Source of the DNA: Fusibacter ferrireducens
GTDB lineage: Bacteria > Bacillota > Clostridia > Peptostreptococcales > Acidaminobacteraceae
Length of the DNA stretch: 64,000 nt
Assembly: GCF_015352425.1 (NCBI RefSeq)
Contig: NZ_JADKNH010000005.1
Location: 248,001 to 312,000, forward strand
Direction: 5' to 3'
Made by a program: the position numbers and the translations under genes. Of this stretch, positions 7,201 through 16,667 are shown piece by piece. Within the stretch, counting starts at the first letter, position 1; each line of letters begins with the position of its first letter. The notes beneath the pieces are model-generated. The model saw only the letters and a list, made by a program, of their open reading frames with translations. It was not told where the DNA came from and ran no database searches.

Positions 7201-9591
7201 ATGAAGAAAATGGATAAAGCGTTGTGGCCAATACTGATCGTTTCAGATCAAATTGGCATGAAAAACGATTCGGGCATCTGGTTAGATCGCATTGCGGAGA
7301 AATTGATTAAGGATCAAGATTGCAGTATAATCTATTCATCATCCTACACGGATGCCTGTGATATCGTCAGATCAAGAGAAGATTTAGGAACTGTCTTAAT
7401 GGATTGGGATTTGAAAGAAGCGCGTGAAAAAACGAGTCTAAAGAACGGCGTTTGGCTGGATCAAATGGCTATGAGATATGGTGAAAACCATAAGTTCTCC
7501 GATAGAATGCATGCAAGCGCTCTGGTCGAGTTGATTCGGCAAATTAATAAAAATATACCGATTCTGTTGATGACATCCCACGGTTCGGTGGCAGAAATAC
7601 CAAGTGAAATTTTTAGTCAAATTAACGGCACGGTTTGGAAATTTACTGATACGCCTGAGTTCTTATCGGGCCGAATAGAGCGCAATGTTCTGGATTATAC
7701 CGCTGCGACATTGCCACCTTTTTTTTCTGAACTTGTGAGGTATGTGAATGAATACAAGTATGCGTGGCATACACCGGGGCATATGGGTGGACAGGGTTTT
7801 TTAAGAAGTCCTTCAGGAACGGCATTTCATAAGTTCTTTGGTGAAGAAGTTCTCAGGGCTGATTTGTCAATTTCAGTGCCCGAACTGGGTTCGCTATTAG
7901 ATCATAGCGGACTCACGGGTGATGCTGAGAAGTATTCCGCAAGCGTCTTTGGCGCAAGTGAAACGTACTATGTTCTCAACGGCACTTCCACAGTAAATCA
8001 GATTATCTGGAGGAGTGAAGTGTCCGCAAATGAAAATACACTGGTGGATCGGAATTGCCATAAATCTTTGAATTATGCCATGGTGATCACAGATGCAAAA
8101 CCAGATTACATGGTGCCACTTAGAAATAAGATGGGGATTATTGGACCGGTCGAATTTGATTTGATCCCCAATAAAAGTGAGGATTATTATAAAATGTCTG
8201 CACTTACAAACTCGACATATGATGGTGTGTGTTATGATGTGACCAAGGTGATTTCTAAGTTAAACTGTGCTCAAAATTGGCATTTTGATGAGGCTTGGTA
8301 TGCTTATGCTAAGTTTCACCCGATCTATAAAGATCACTTTTCCATGGATGTGAAGCCTCAAGAGGATAAACTTATTTTTGCATCGCATTCAACGCATAAA
8401 CTTTTAACCGCTTTTTCACAAGCATCCATGCTTCATATTAAATTGCCAAACGATATTGCTTGCGATGCTGAGAAGACAGAATTGTATAAGACGAGATTTA
8501 ATGAGTCTTATATGATGCACGGTTCAACCTCTCCACAATATAATATGGTAGCTTCACTTGAAGTGGCATCAAAAATGATGCATGATAATGGTGAGGTTGT
8601 ATTTGATAACATCATTCGTGAGGCTATTGAGCTGAGACGCAAGATTGTCAGTATTAAAAAAGAACAGTCCTTTAACACAGATGAAACGAAAAAGTGGTTC
8701 TTCGATTTATGGCAACCACCAGAAATTGGAGAAGCTGATACGATTGAAACGCTTCTTGACCAACAAAATTGGCTGATAGGTCCGAATAACAAAGCTTGGC
8801 ATGGGTTTGATATAAAGACAGATTATGCAATGCTTGACCCCACAAAGATAACGTTTACTTGTCCTGGTTTCAATTCGGTGGAAGGTGTAAAAGCGACAGA
8901 ACAAGGGATTCCAGCAGCAGTTGTAACGAATTATTTAATAGATAAGGGCATCGTCTGTGAAAAATCGGATTACTACTCATGGCTATTGCTCAATTCAATT
9001 GGAACGACTAAGGGTAAGCAGGGCACATTAATCTCAGAGCTTTTAAAATTTAAAGCCTTGTATGATTCAAATGCCTTGTTATCAGATGTTTTTCCAACAC
9101 TGGTCCATAAATACCCGAAACAATATGAGCATAAAACACTCAAAGCACACTGCGATGAGATGCATCAAGCCATTTGCCAGTTGAAATTGCTTGAAAAAAT
9201 GGAGGCTGCCTTTAAGTCTCTTCCAAAACAAGTGGTCAAGCCAAGGGCTGCTTATGATGGTGTTGTAAAAGGGCTGGTGTCTTATAAAACTTTAAATGAG
9301 ATCAAAGCAAGTGATCAAGAGTATACAGCAGGTGTCATGGTGGTGCCATATCCTCCGGGAATTCCAATGATCATGGGTGGAGAATCTTTTATGTACACTT
9401 ATAAAGATTATGAAAATAAAGCCAAAGGTGAATTTGTTAAAAATTCATCTGTACTGGATTACTTGCTCATGCGTCAGGATTTTGAGAATGCTTTCCCAGG
9501 ATATGAAGGCGATATTCATGGGATTGAACGCACAACAGATGCAGAGGGCAAGGTACTGTTCATGACTTTGGTGCCTAAAACGAATTTATAG
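7201..9591 (+). CDS. Orn/Lys/Arg decarboxylase (fold-type I, PLP)
   Basis: A 796-residue enzyme of the bacterial ornithine/lysine/arginine decarboxylase class, similar in length to biodegradative AdiA. The N-terminal 'wing' receiver-like domain covers about residues 1-130. The PLP core starts near YAWHTPGHMGGQGFLRSPSG; the cofactor aspartate is in WHFDEAWYAY and the Schiff-base lysine is Lys400 in ASHSTHKLLTAFSQ. The C-terminal domain contains PYPPGIPMIMGGE. It makes a polyamine and CO2, consuming a proton, as in acid resistance or amino-acid fermentation. ATG 7201 follows AAGGAGCG; an upstream in-frame start lies in the palindromic leader. The precise amino acid is undecided between Arg, Lys and Orn. 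Confidence 0.93.
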   Translation: MKKMDKALWPILIVSDQIGMKNDSGIWLDRIAEKLIKDQDCSIIYSSSYTDACDIVRSREDLGTVLMDWDLKEAREKTSLKNGVWLDQMAMRYGENHKFSDRMHASALVELIRQINKNIPILLMTSHGSVAEIPSEIFSQINGTVWKFTDTPEFLSGRIERNVLDYTAATLPPFFSELVRYVNEYKYAWHTPGHMGGQGFLRSPSGTAFHKFFGEEVLRADLSISVPELGSLLDHSGLTGDAEKYSASVFGASETYYVLNGTSTVNQIIWRSEVSANENTLVDRNCHKSLNYAMVITDAKPDYMVPLRNKMGIIGPVEFDLIPNKSEDYYKMSALTNSTYDGVCYDVTKVISKLNCAQNWHFDEAWYAYAKFHPIYKDHFSMDVKPQEDKLIFASHSTHKLLTAFSQASMLHIKLPNDIACDAEKTELYKTRFNESYMMHGSTSPQYNMVASLEVASKMMHDNGEVVFDNIIREAIELRRKIVSIKKEQSFNTDETKKWFFDLWQPPEIGEADTIETLLDQQNWLIGPNNKAWHGFDIKTDYAMLDPTKITFTCPGFNSVEGVKATEQGIPAAVVTNYLIDKGIVCEKSDYYSWLLLNSIGTTKGKQGTLISELLKFKALYDSNALLSDVFPTLVHKYPKQYEHKTLKAHCDEMHQAICQLKLLEKMEAAFKSLPKQVVKPRAAYDGVVKGLVSYKTLNEIKASDQEYTAGVMVVPYPPGIPMIMGGESFMYTYKDYENKAKGEFVKNSSVLDYLLMRQDFENAFPGYEGDIHGIERTTDAEGKVLFMTLVPKTNL

Positions 9592-9648
9592 AGTAAAGCT
9601 ATTTTAAACCAGCACAGTGGATGTGAATCTGAGAAAGAAGGTAACCTT

Positions 9649-10431
9649 ATGGGAAAAAGCAAATTTGAAACCACACGCTTTTATGACATGATTGAAGTGA
9701 AAGTCAACGATTCGCATCCTCACGCTTACAAACCACATTTGCATTCAGAACTCGCCATTGGTATCATCGAAAAAGGTGAGACGATTTTGACCATCAACGA
9801 AGCAGATTATGAATTTGGTGCTGGTGATGCAGTGATCATCATGCCTTATGTCGTCCATAATTGTCAGCCTAGAGATATTCATAATTGGGCATTTACGATG
9901 ATTTATCTAGAGGACAGTTTTCGGGATGCCCTCATGGACTCTTTAAGTCCTGACTTAAAAATTGGAATTGCTAAATTGGGACAACCAGAATACAATAAAA
10001 TCAAAGAACTCACGGGTATTTTAAAATCAGAGCAAGATGCTTTTCTAAAAGAAGTTGAAATCATAGACTGTATCAACATGATTGTGGATGCTATTGATGT
10101 GAGAGTTTCTAAAGAGAAAGATCTCGTGATGGAACGCATTAGAATTTATATAGAAGCACACTTTTTAGACAGTTTAAGTCTAGATGAAATTGCAACTGAA
10201 TTCGATTTTAATAAATTTAGTCTCATAAGACGTTTTAAAAAGCTTTATAATGTGACGCCCAGTGCTTATCAGTTACAGCTTAAAGTCAATTACGCAAAGC
10301 ATTTATTGAAGGGTGAAAATGATCTTGCAAAAGTTGCCCTAGAAGCCGGTTTTTACGATCAAGCTCATTTTTCAAGAGAGTTTAAAAAAGCCACAGGGTT
10401 GACACCTTTTCAGTACATAAAATCAAATTAA
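9649..10431 (+). CDS. AraC family regulator with cupin sensor domain
   Basis: A 260-residue regulator. Residues 1-90 form a cupin-like sensor: HPHAYKPHLHSELAIG, then GAGDAVIIMPYVVHNCQP. Residues 160-260 hold two helix-turn-helix motifs: SLDEIATEFDFNKFSLIRRF and KVALEAGFYDQAHFSREF, ending in the signature TGLTPFQYIKS. It sits 57 bases after the decarboxylase and 12 bases before the sigma-54 activator, suggesting one operon. Likely a local activator for amino-acid catabolism; the ligand is unknown. Confidence 0.92.
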   Translation: MGKSKFETTRFYDMIEVKVNDSHPHAYKPHLHSELAIGIIEKGETILTINEADYEFGAGDAVIIMPYVVHNCQPRDIHNWAFTMIYLEDSFRDALMDSLSPDLKIGIAKLGQPEYNKIKELTGILKSEQDAFLKEVEIIDCINMIVDAIDVRVSKEKDLVMERIRIYIEAHFLDSLSLDEIATEFDFNKFSLIRRFKKLYNVTPSAYQLQLKVNYAKHLLKGENDLAKVALEAGFYDQAHFSREFKKATGLTPFQYIKSN

Positions 10432-10443
10432 AAGGGGGATGCT

Positions 10444-12534
10444 GTGAGAAGAAGACTTGGCATAGTAACATCGAGTAGAGAAGTTGGCCTAGAGTATGTC
10501 AGGCAGATTAGAAGTGCGCTTGGTGATGGCTTTGACATGATTTCTTACTCTTTTGAAGCCAATAATATCAACACGATTTCTAAAATAGATGCTTTGGTGT
10601 TTAGTACCATATCCCAATATGAAATACTAAAAAAGCATTTGTCAGATGACATTGAAATCATCATATGCAAACTGACTATCTCTAAAGAAGGCTATGAACT
10701 CATTAAGAGGACACCAATATTAGGGAGCGCTATGCTGGTGAACTTGAGCTTTGAAATGTGTATTGAAACCATAGCAACACTTCAGCAATTAGGGGTAGAA
10801 GGTATTGAGTTAGTGCCTGTATATCCTAACATGAATTCGATTCCAGACCTTAAAGTAGCCGTAACCACTGGCGAAAAAGGCTTGGTACCACCCGGGGTGG
10901 AGCAGATTATTGATCTTGGGCATCGAAAAATCGATAAAAACACAATCCTAGAAATTGCTGTGGCAATGCAAATGGAGAATGTGCTCTCTGGTACACGTGT
11001 CGCTGATTATTTTGAGCATTTAGCCTCTTATAATCACGGCGTTGAATTTCTGATCAGCAAATCTAACCATATCATCAGACATTTTAAAACGTTGCTTTCC
11101 ATCATGGATAAAGGTGTTCTCAGCATAAATGGCAAAGGTATTATCGAGAATTGCAATCAAGTGGCAAGAAGCATGGTGGGCGAGAACAAATCCCTTTTAG
11201 GGATTAAAGCAGAAGATCTTTTTCCGCAGATGGATATAAACCGGTACTTAAGTTCTCCAAAACCCGTATTAAATCAGTTGATTAATGTAAATGGCAACAT
11301 GCTTACAGTTTCATTCGTCCCAGTGAAAGGATTAGAGGATTTTGAAGTAGATGCACTTGATGGTGTTTATATGCTCCTTGAAAGCTTTGAATCTGAAGAA
11401 GATAAACAGAATATGCTCAGGTTGCAATTGGCCAATAGAGGTCATATTGCTAAATATAATGTAGATCATATTATTGGTAAAAGTAAAGCTGTGGAAGATG
11501 TTCGAAAACTAATTATACGCATGGGCAATTCACAATCAGCTGTACTGATCACAGGTGAAAGTGGCACTGGAAAAGAACTCACAGCTCAGGCGATCCACAA
11601 TGCCTCTCCCTTTAAAGACAAGCAATTTGTGGCAATAAATTGTGCTGCGATTTCATCAAATCTTCTTGAAAGTGAATTGTTTGGCTATGAAGCGGGTGCT
11701 TTCACGGGTGCTTCTAAAGGTGGTAAGTCGGGGATTTTAGAACTTGCGCATAATGGTACTTTATTTTTAGATGAAATTGGCGAGATGCCGTTAGAGTTAC
11801 AGGCAAAATTGCTTCGCGTTATTCAAGAGAAAGAAGTGATGCGTGTCGGTGGCAATAAGATTATCAAAGTCAATTTTAGAGTGATTGCAGCAACGAATAA
11901 GAATCTGCTTAAAGAAGTTGAAAGAGGTACTTTTAGACAGGATCTTTTCTACAGACTCAATGTTTTGCCACTTCACATACCAGCTCTAAGAGAACGCGTA
12001 GAAGATATAACCGTTTTGATTGAGTCCATAAAGAGTAAAGAGGGTTACCACTTTTTATTATCTGATGAGGTCATTGCTTTTTTTAAGGCCTATGATTGGA
12101 AAGGCAATATTAGAGAACTCAAAAATTGCATTGAGTTTTTTGACAATATAGGCAAAGCAATTATTTCAATGGAAGATTTGCCACACTACATGGATGATGT
12201 GCAGGGATCGTATTATATACCAATGCAAAGGCCTGTTGAGGGTGAGCTCAATGATAAATGCCGTGAAGATGGCAATGATGAAATTGTCGATGCATTGACT
12301 GATCATGAATCATTTGTACTGACACTGTTATATGACAGTTTTCTAAGGCGAAAGCGGCTTGGAAGGAGGAGTATCTCTGAAAAAGCTTTTGAAGTGGGGC
12401 TCTATTTAAGCGAATATGATATTCGTGCCATTATGAACACACTTAAGGATAAAGCACTGATTTCTGTCAGTTCAGGAAGAGGTGGCAGTACCATTTCACC
12501 AAAGGGAATAGAATGGATTAGAGCGTGCCAGTAA
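10444..12534 (+). CDS. Sigma-54 dependent activator with PrpR N-domain and winged-helix C-terminus
   Basis: A 696-residue enhancer-binding protein starting at GTG after AAAAGGGGG. Residues 1-175 resemble the PrpR N-terminal sensing domain; residues about 205-310 look like a PAS domain. The AAA+ part has Walker A GESGTGKE (about residue 370), the sigma-54 contact loop GAFTGA (about 418), Walker B GTLFLDEIGEM and the arginine-finger region FRQDLFYRLNVLPL. The C-terminus is not a clear Fis-type helix: residues 615-696 look like a winged helix (SISEKAFEVGLYLSEYDIRA, then LISVSSGRGGSTISPKG). A matching -24/-12 promoter stands just downstream before the symporter gene, its likely target. Confidence 0.92.
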   Translation: MRRRLGIVTSSREVGLEYVRQIRSALGDGFDMISYSFEANNINTISKIDALVFSTISQYEILKKHLSDDIEIIICKLTISKEGYELIKRTPILGSAMLVNLSFEMCIETIATLQQLGVEGIELVPVYPNMNSIPDLKVAVTTGEKGLVPPGVEQIIDLGHRKIDKNTILEIAVAMQMENVLSGTRVADYFEHLASYNHGVEFLISKSNHIIRHFKTLLSIMDKGVLSINGKGIIENCNQVARSMVGENKSLLGIKAEDLFPQMDINRYLSSPKPVLNQLINVNGNMLTVSFVPVKGLEDFEVDALDGVYMLLESFESEEDKQNMLRLQLANRGHIAKYNVDHIIGKSKAVEDVRKLIIRMGNSQSAVLITGESGTGKELTAQAIHNASPFKDKQFVAINCAAISSNLLESELFGYEAGAFTGASKGGKSGILELAHNGTLFLDEIGEMPLELQAKLLRVIQEKEVMRVGGNKIIKVNFRVIAATNKNLLKEVERGTFRQDLFYRLNVLPLHIPALRERVEDITVLIESIKSKEGYHFLLSDEVIAFFKAYDWKGNIRELKNCIEFFDNIGKAIISMEDLPHYMDDVQGSYYIPMQRPVEGELNDKCREDGNDEIVDALTDHESFVLTLLYDSFLRRKRLGRRSISEKAFEVGLYLSEYDIRAIMNTLKDKALISVSSGRGGSTISPKGIEWIRACQ

Positions 12535-12553
12535 AGATAAAGATAATTTAATT

Positions 12554-12595
12554 AAAAGGGTTAAAGGGCGATCCAAAACGCCCTTTAACCCTTTT
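12554..12595 (+). terminator. Strong hairpin terminator after the sigma-54 activator
   Basis: A perfect 17-base stem, AAAAGGGTTAAAGGGCG with CGCCCTTTAACCCTTTT, and an eight-base loop. The A/T ends make it usable in both directions. It separates the regulator gene from the sigma-54 promoter that follows. Confidence 0.85.
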
Positions 12596-12666
12596 AATAT
12601 ATATGAACCCTTGCAATATTTTGGTGAGAAGTGGGTATTTAGAGGTGTATGACGATTTCTTATCAT

Positions 12667-12684
12667 TTGGCATCAGAATTGCAC
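12667..12684 (+). promoter_or_regulatory. Sigma-54 (-24/-12) promoter for the symporter operon
   Basis: TTGGCATCAGAATTGCAC matches TGGCAC-N5-TTGC with GG and GC in the right register (12 bases from the first G of GG to the G of GC). It lies 53 bases before the symporter ATG and 133 bases after a sigma-54 activator gene. Confidence 0.82.
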
Positions 12685-12737
12685 TAAGTATAGGTGCGTC
12701 GACGCCGATGAAGAAACTTTAAAATGGGGAGGTTCAC

Positions 12738-14030
12738 ATGTCTGAGATTATTTCAAAGCGTTCTATTTTTAAATCGTATCAATCGATGATATTACTATTA
12801 ATAGGTATCATTACGGGGTGTATCGTTGGTGCGGTCATGGGGGAAAAGGCTCAAATGTTCAAGCCTTTTGGTCAAATATTTTTGAACTTAATGTTTACAG
12901 CAGTGGTGCCATTGGTATTTTTTAGTCTTTCGAGCTCAGTTGCAAAGATGACCAATATGAAAAGACTTGGTAAAATTTTAAAAAATGCATTATTAATATT
13001 CTTCATTACGGGTATTATAGCTTCTATTTTTATTATTGCAGTTGTGACAGTTGTTCCACCCGCACAAGGCGTTAGTATTGAAATGGGTACGTATGATGAA
13101 GCAAGTCAAATGAACATGATGGATCAAGTGGTTAAGGCGCTTACGGTTAGCGATTTCAACTTGATTCTCTCTAGAAATGCAATGTTGCCATTGATCATAT
13201 TCGCCATTGCATTTGGTTACTGTGTGAGTTTTGTTTCTAAAGAAAGGGGCCTCATTAATAATCCTGTGACGGACTTTTTAGATATTTGTTCTGAAGCCTT
13301 TATGAAAATGATCAATCTCATCATGCTTTATGCGCCAATTGGTTTGGGGGCTTATTTTGCTTCACTAGTCGGGACTTATGGTTCAGAGCTCATCAATGCC
13401 TATGCAAGAGCCGTCATTATGTTTTTCCCAATTTGTATTGTCTATTTTTTAGTGTGTTTTACGGCTTATGCGTATTATGCAGGTGGTGTACGTGGGATCA
13501 AAGCATATTATGCTAATATTTTACCAGCAGTCGTGACTTCTCTTGCGACTCAGAGTTCAATCGCAACATTGCCAACGAATCTTACAGGCACAAAGCGTAT
13601 GGGCGTTCCAGAGGACATATCCGATATCGTACTGCCACTAGGCGCTACGATTCATATGGATGGGACCGCGCTGACAACACTTATGAAGATTGCTTTCTTA
13701 TTTGGTCTTTTCAATATGCCATTTACAGGGCTAAACACTTGGATAACAGCTATTGCAATTTCTGTTATGAGTGGTGTGGTTATTAGTGGTATTCCAGGCG
13801 GCGGCATGATGGGTTCGCTGATTATTGTAGGTTTCTATGGTTTTAATCCAGATGTGATTCCAATTATCGTCACAATAGGTATGTTGACAGATGCCATAGC
13901 AACCATGGTAAATGCCACAGGAGATGCCGTGGCGGCAATGATGGTGACAAGACGCGTTGAAGGCAGAGATTGGATGGATAAAACGTCTGATCAAACCTAT
14001 GCACCCTTAGAAGACGTTAAAGCGAGTTAA
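12738..14030 (+). CDS. Dicarboxylate/amino acid:cation symporter (DAACS family)
   Basis: A 430-residue membrane transporter. Family marks are the serine-rich loop region TSLATQSSIATLPTNL (re-entrant hairpin 1), the MDGTALTT motif in PLGATIHMDGTAL, and the IPGGGMMGSL re-entrant hairpin 2. About eight transmembrane spans are visible, beginning near residue 13. It imports an amino acid or C4-dicarboxylate with Na+ or H+. A sigma-54 promoter and the ribosome site GGGGAGG precede it. The two PLP enzymes downstream suggest that the cargo is a sulfur-containing or related amino acid; this is inferred from context. Confidence 0.92.
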   Translation: MSEIISKRSIFKSYQSMILLLIGIITGCIVGAVMGEKAQMFKPFGQIFLNLMFTAVVPLVFFSLSSSVAKMTNMKRLGKILKNALLIFFITGIIASIFIIAVVTVVPPAQGVSIEMGTYDEASQMNMMDQVVKALTVSDFNLILSRNAMLPLIIFAIAFGYCVSFVSKERGLINNPVTDFLDICSEAFMKMINLIMLYAPIGLGAYFASLVGTYGSELINAYARAVIMFFPICIVYFLVCFTAYAYYAGGVRGIKAYYANILPAVVTSLATQSSIATLPTNLTGTKRMGVPEDISDIVLPLGATIHMDGTALTTLMKIAFLFGLFNMPFTGLNTWITAIAISVMSGVVISGIPGGGMMGSLIIVGFYGFNPDVIPIIVTIGMLTDAIATMVNATGDAVAAMMVTRRVEGRDWMDKTSDQTYAPLEDVKAS

Positions 14031-14062
14031 GAAGCAGAAGATAAAGAAAGGGAAGCTAATCC

Positions 14063-15238
14063 ATGTATAAATTTGATGAAAAAGTAAATCGAAGTAACAC
14101 CAGTTCTGTTAAGTATGAAGAAATGAATTTAAAGTTTGGACGTTCAGACTTAATGCCCTTTTGGGTTGCCGATATGGATTTTAAATCGCCACAGTTTATG
14201 TTAGATGCCTTAAAAGAGAGAGTAGATCATGGGATTTTCGGTTACACGAAGCGGATGCCTGAATATTATGACGCTGTGGCAAGTTGGCTAGACAAAAGAC
14301 ACGGTGTCGTGATTCAAAAGAGTGATATTGAGTATGGACCAGGTGTTGTTTTCTTACTCAACATGATGATCCGTTTATTTACAAAACCGGGTGAAAAGAT
14401 TTTGATTCAGTCCCCAGTTTACTATCCTTTTAAAGCGATTATCGAAAAAAATAAACGTATTGTAACCGATAATGTGTTGGTTTTAAATGAATCGCATTAT
14501 GAAATCGATTTTGAGGATTTAAGTCAAAAAGCACAGGACCCTGATTGCACAATGATGCTACTCTGTAATCCACATAATCCCATAGGACGTGTTTGGAAAG
14601 AAGCAGAGCTTTTAAAAATTGCACACATTTGCAAAGAAAACAAAGTTCTGTTGATATCGGATGAAATTCATTTTGATCTCGTTTATAAGCCAGCGGTGCA
14701 TTATTCACTGGGTAAATTAGGCACTGAATTTGACGATCATATCATCGTCTGCACAGCGCCAAGTAAAACCTTTAATATTGCAGGGCTTCACAGTGCTTAC
14801 TGCCTAATTAAAAATAGCGATATGATGAATCTGTATCGAGAAGAGTTAGGGTTATTAGACCTAAATAGGTCCAATGTTTTCAGCAGAGAACTGACACAAG
14901 TTGTCTATGAAAAAGGGGCAACTTACGTAGATGAACTCGTGGCGTATATTGAAAGCAATATTGTTTTCGCAAAGGATTACATCGAAAAACATATCCCCGA
15001 AATCAAACCCATGCCAATGGAAGCGACTTACTTGATGTGGCTTGATTGTAAAGCACTGAGGCTTTCAAATGAGGCACTAGACGATCTTTTTATAAACAAA
15101 GCAAAATTGGCCTTGGACAGTGGTTATTGGTTTGGAGATTCAGGTCAAGGCTTTATGAGACTTAACTTAGCCTGTCCCAAATCCATGTTAGAAGAAGGCC
15201 TGATGCAGTTAAGCAATGCTGTAAAAAGTATCCAATAA
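14063..15238 (+). CDS. MalY/PatB-type pyridoxal-phosphate C-S lyase/aminotransferase
   Basis: A 391-residue fold-type I PLP enzyme. The N-terminus has LMPFWVADMDFKSP, the hallmark of MalY/PatB beta C-S lyases. Other marks are NPHNPIGRVW, the PLP aspartate in ISDEIHFDL and the Schiff-base lysine Lys235 in APSKTFNIAGLHSAY. Members cleave cystathionine or cysteine conjugates to a thiol, pyruvate and ammonia. It is 32 bases after the symporter and 37 bases before a gamma-lyase-type gene, so a sulfur amino-acid catabolic operon is likely. An aminotransferase role is the alternative. Confidence 0.9.
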   Translation: MYKFDEKVNRSNTSSVKYEEMNLKFGRSDLMPFWVADMDFKSPQFMLDALKERVDHGIFGYTKRMPEYYDAVASWLDKRHGVVIQKSDIEYGPGVVFLLNMMIRLFTKPGEKILIQSPVYYPFKAIIEKNKRIVTDNVLVLNESHYEIDFEDLSQKAQDPDCTMMLLCNPHNPIGRVWKEAELLKIAHICKENKVLLISDEIHFDLVYKPAVHYSLGKLGTEFDDHIIVCTAPSKTFNIAGLHSAYCLIKNSDMMNLYREELGLLDLNRSNVFSRELTQVVYEKGATYVDELVAYIESNIVFAKDYIEKHIPEIKPMPMEATYLMWLDCKALRLSNEALDDLFINKAKLALDSGYWFGDSGQGFMRLNLACPKSMLEEGLMQLSNAVKSIQ

Positions 15239-15275
15239 GTTGATTAAAGTGAAAAAGACATAAGGAGATAGAGTC

Positions 15276-16445
15276 ATGAAATTTAATACGAAAGCAATAC
15301 ACTATGGGGCAATTCACGATAAACAATTTGGTGCTCACGTGAGTCCACTGTATCAAACCTCAACATTTGTCTTTGATGATTGCGCTCAAGGTGGAGATCG
15401 TTTTGCAGGGCGAGATAGTGGTTATAAGTATACGCGTTTAGGCAATCCAAACACAAATGAAGTGGCAGCAAGAGTGGCAGCACTAGATGAGACTGATGCT
15501 GGGCTTTACACGAGTACTGGCATGTCGGCAGTATCCACAGCACTTCTTGGACTCTTAAAGGCAGGAGATCACTTTATTGCATCGGATTGTCTTTACGGGG
15601 GTACTGTGGCAGTGATCAATAAAGTCATCACTCAATACGGCATTGAAATGGAATACGTTAAAGTTAACGACGAGGATGCTTTTAGAAATGCCTTTAGACC
15701 TAATACGAAAGTCGTTTATATTGAAACACCGGCGAACCCGACATTGGAACTGATTGATATTGAAATGGCTGCAAAAATAGCACACGAACACGGGGCTGCT
15801 CTAATCGTTGACAATACGTTTATGACGCCTTATCTACAAAAGCCAATATGTTTGGGTGCAGATGTTGCGGTTTACAGTGTTACTAAGTACATCAACGGTC
15901 ATGGTGATGTTGTGGGCGGCATTATCACGGGTAAACAAGCTTTTATAGATAAAATCAACAATCCACATCTTTTAAATTTAGGCGGAACGGGATCGCCATT
16001 TGATGCATGGCTTGTGGCAAGAGGTTTAAAGACACTTGGTCTTCGCATGGAAAAACACTGTGAAAATGCCATGAGCGTTGCCCGATATTTAGAGAAACAT
16101 CCTAAAGTGGATAGAGTCTATTTTCCAGGTCTAGAATCATTTCCGCAATATGCACTTGCTCAGAAGCAGATGAAATTGTTTGGGGGTATGATTGCCTTTG
16201 AATTAAAAGGAGGATATGAAGCTGGCGAGAAACTGTTGAATCATTTAGAACTCATCTCTTTGGCTGTGAGCTTAGGTGGCGTGGATTCTCTAATTCAACA
16301 TCCGGCATCGATGACGCATGCCGCTGTGCCGCCAGAGGAAAAAGTCAAGGCGGGGATCACGGATGGTTTGGTTCGTATTTCAGTAGGAATAGAAGATATA
16401 GAAGACTTAATAGCAGATTTGGACAATGGCTTTAAGTATGTTTAG
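15276..16445 (+). CDS. Cys/Met-metabolism PLP enzyme, methionine gamma-lyase type
   Basis: A 389-residue trans-sulfuration enzyme. The N-terminal region HVSPLYQTSTFVFDD and YKYTRLGNPN, the PLP aspartate in ALIVDNTFMTPYLQKP, and the Schiff-base lysine Lys204 in YSVTKYINGHGDVVGG define the family. Substrate specificity is uncertain: the position that is Cys in well-studied methionine gamma-lyases (LYGCT) is Gly here (LYGGT), as in cystathionine gamma-lyases and some clostridial lyases. Either reaction gives 2-oxobutyrate and ammonia plus a thiol or cysteine. Its place after a C-S lyase and transporter under sigma-54 control favours a catabolic role. Confidence 0.88.
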   Translation: MKFNTKAIHYGAIHDKQFGAHVSPLYQTSTFVFDDCAQGGDRFAGRDSGYKYTRLGNPNTNEVAARVAALDETDAGLYTSTGMSAVSTALLGLLKAGDHFIASDCLYGGTVAVINKVITQYGIEMEYVKVNDEDAFRNAFRPNTKVVYIETPANPTLELIDIEMAAKIAHEHGAALIVDNTFMTPYLQKPICLGADVAVYSVTKYINGHGDVVGGIITGKQAFIDKINNPHLLNLGGTGSPFDAWLVARGLKTLGLRMEKHCENAMSVARYLEKHPKVDRVYFPGLESFPQYALAQKQMKLFGGMIAFELKGGYEAGEKLLNHLELISLAVSLGGVDSLIQHPASMTHAAVPPEEKVKAGITDGLVRISVGIEDIEDLIADLDNGFKYV

Positions 16446-16450
16446 TCCGA

Positions 16451-16470
16451 GCATCAAAAGTCAAAATTTG
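16451..16470 (+). repeat. Partial copy of the TCAAAAGTCAAAA dispersed sequence
   Basis: GCATCAAAAGTCAAAATTTG resembles the sequences at 3015-3050 (minus strand) and 58924-58955. The match is short and may be chance. Confidence 0.25.
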
Positions 16471-16584
16471 AATACCTCTTCTACCCTGTGGTGACGTTTA
16501 TGAGAAGGACATACAGCATAGGGGAACGGCTTATGCGAAACTGCCCTTTAACTATGAACAAACTTATAATTTAGAACAAAGAAG

Positions 16585-16630
16585 GCCTTAAGTCATCTCG
16601 ATGATGAGATTGTTTAAGGCTTTTCTATTT
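16585..16630 (+). terminator. Intrinsic terminator after the gamma-lyase gene
   Basis: GCCTTAAGTCATCTC pairs with GAGATTGTTTAAGGC (three-base internal loop), followed by TTTTCTATTT. Confidence 0.75.
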
Positions 16631-16641
16631 GTGCAAGAAAG

Positions 16642-16666
16642 GATAAAGAGAAAAAATCTCTTTATC
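16642..16666. promoter_or_regulatory. Perfect palindrome 1 at the AAA15-RloB promoter
   Basis: Ten-base arms GATAAAGAGA and TCTCTTTATC around AAAAA, ending one base before the -35 hexamer. Its core AGAGAAAAAATCTCT is repeated exactly in palindrome 2, 58 bases away. This is a likely operator. Confidence 0.7.
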
Positions 16667-16667
16667 T

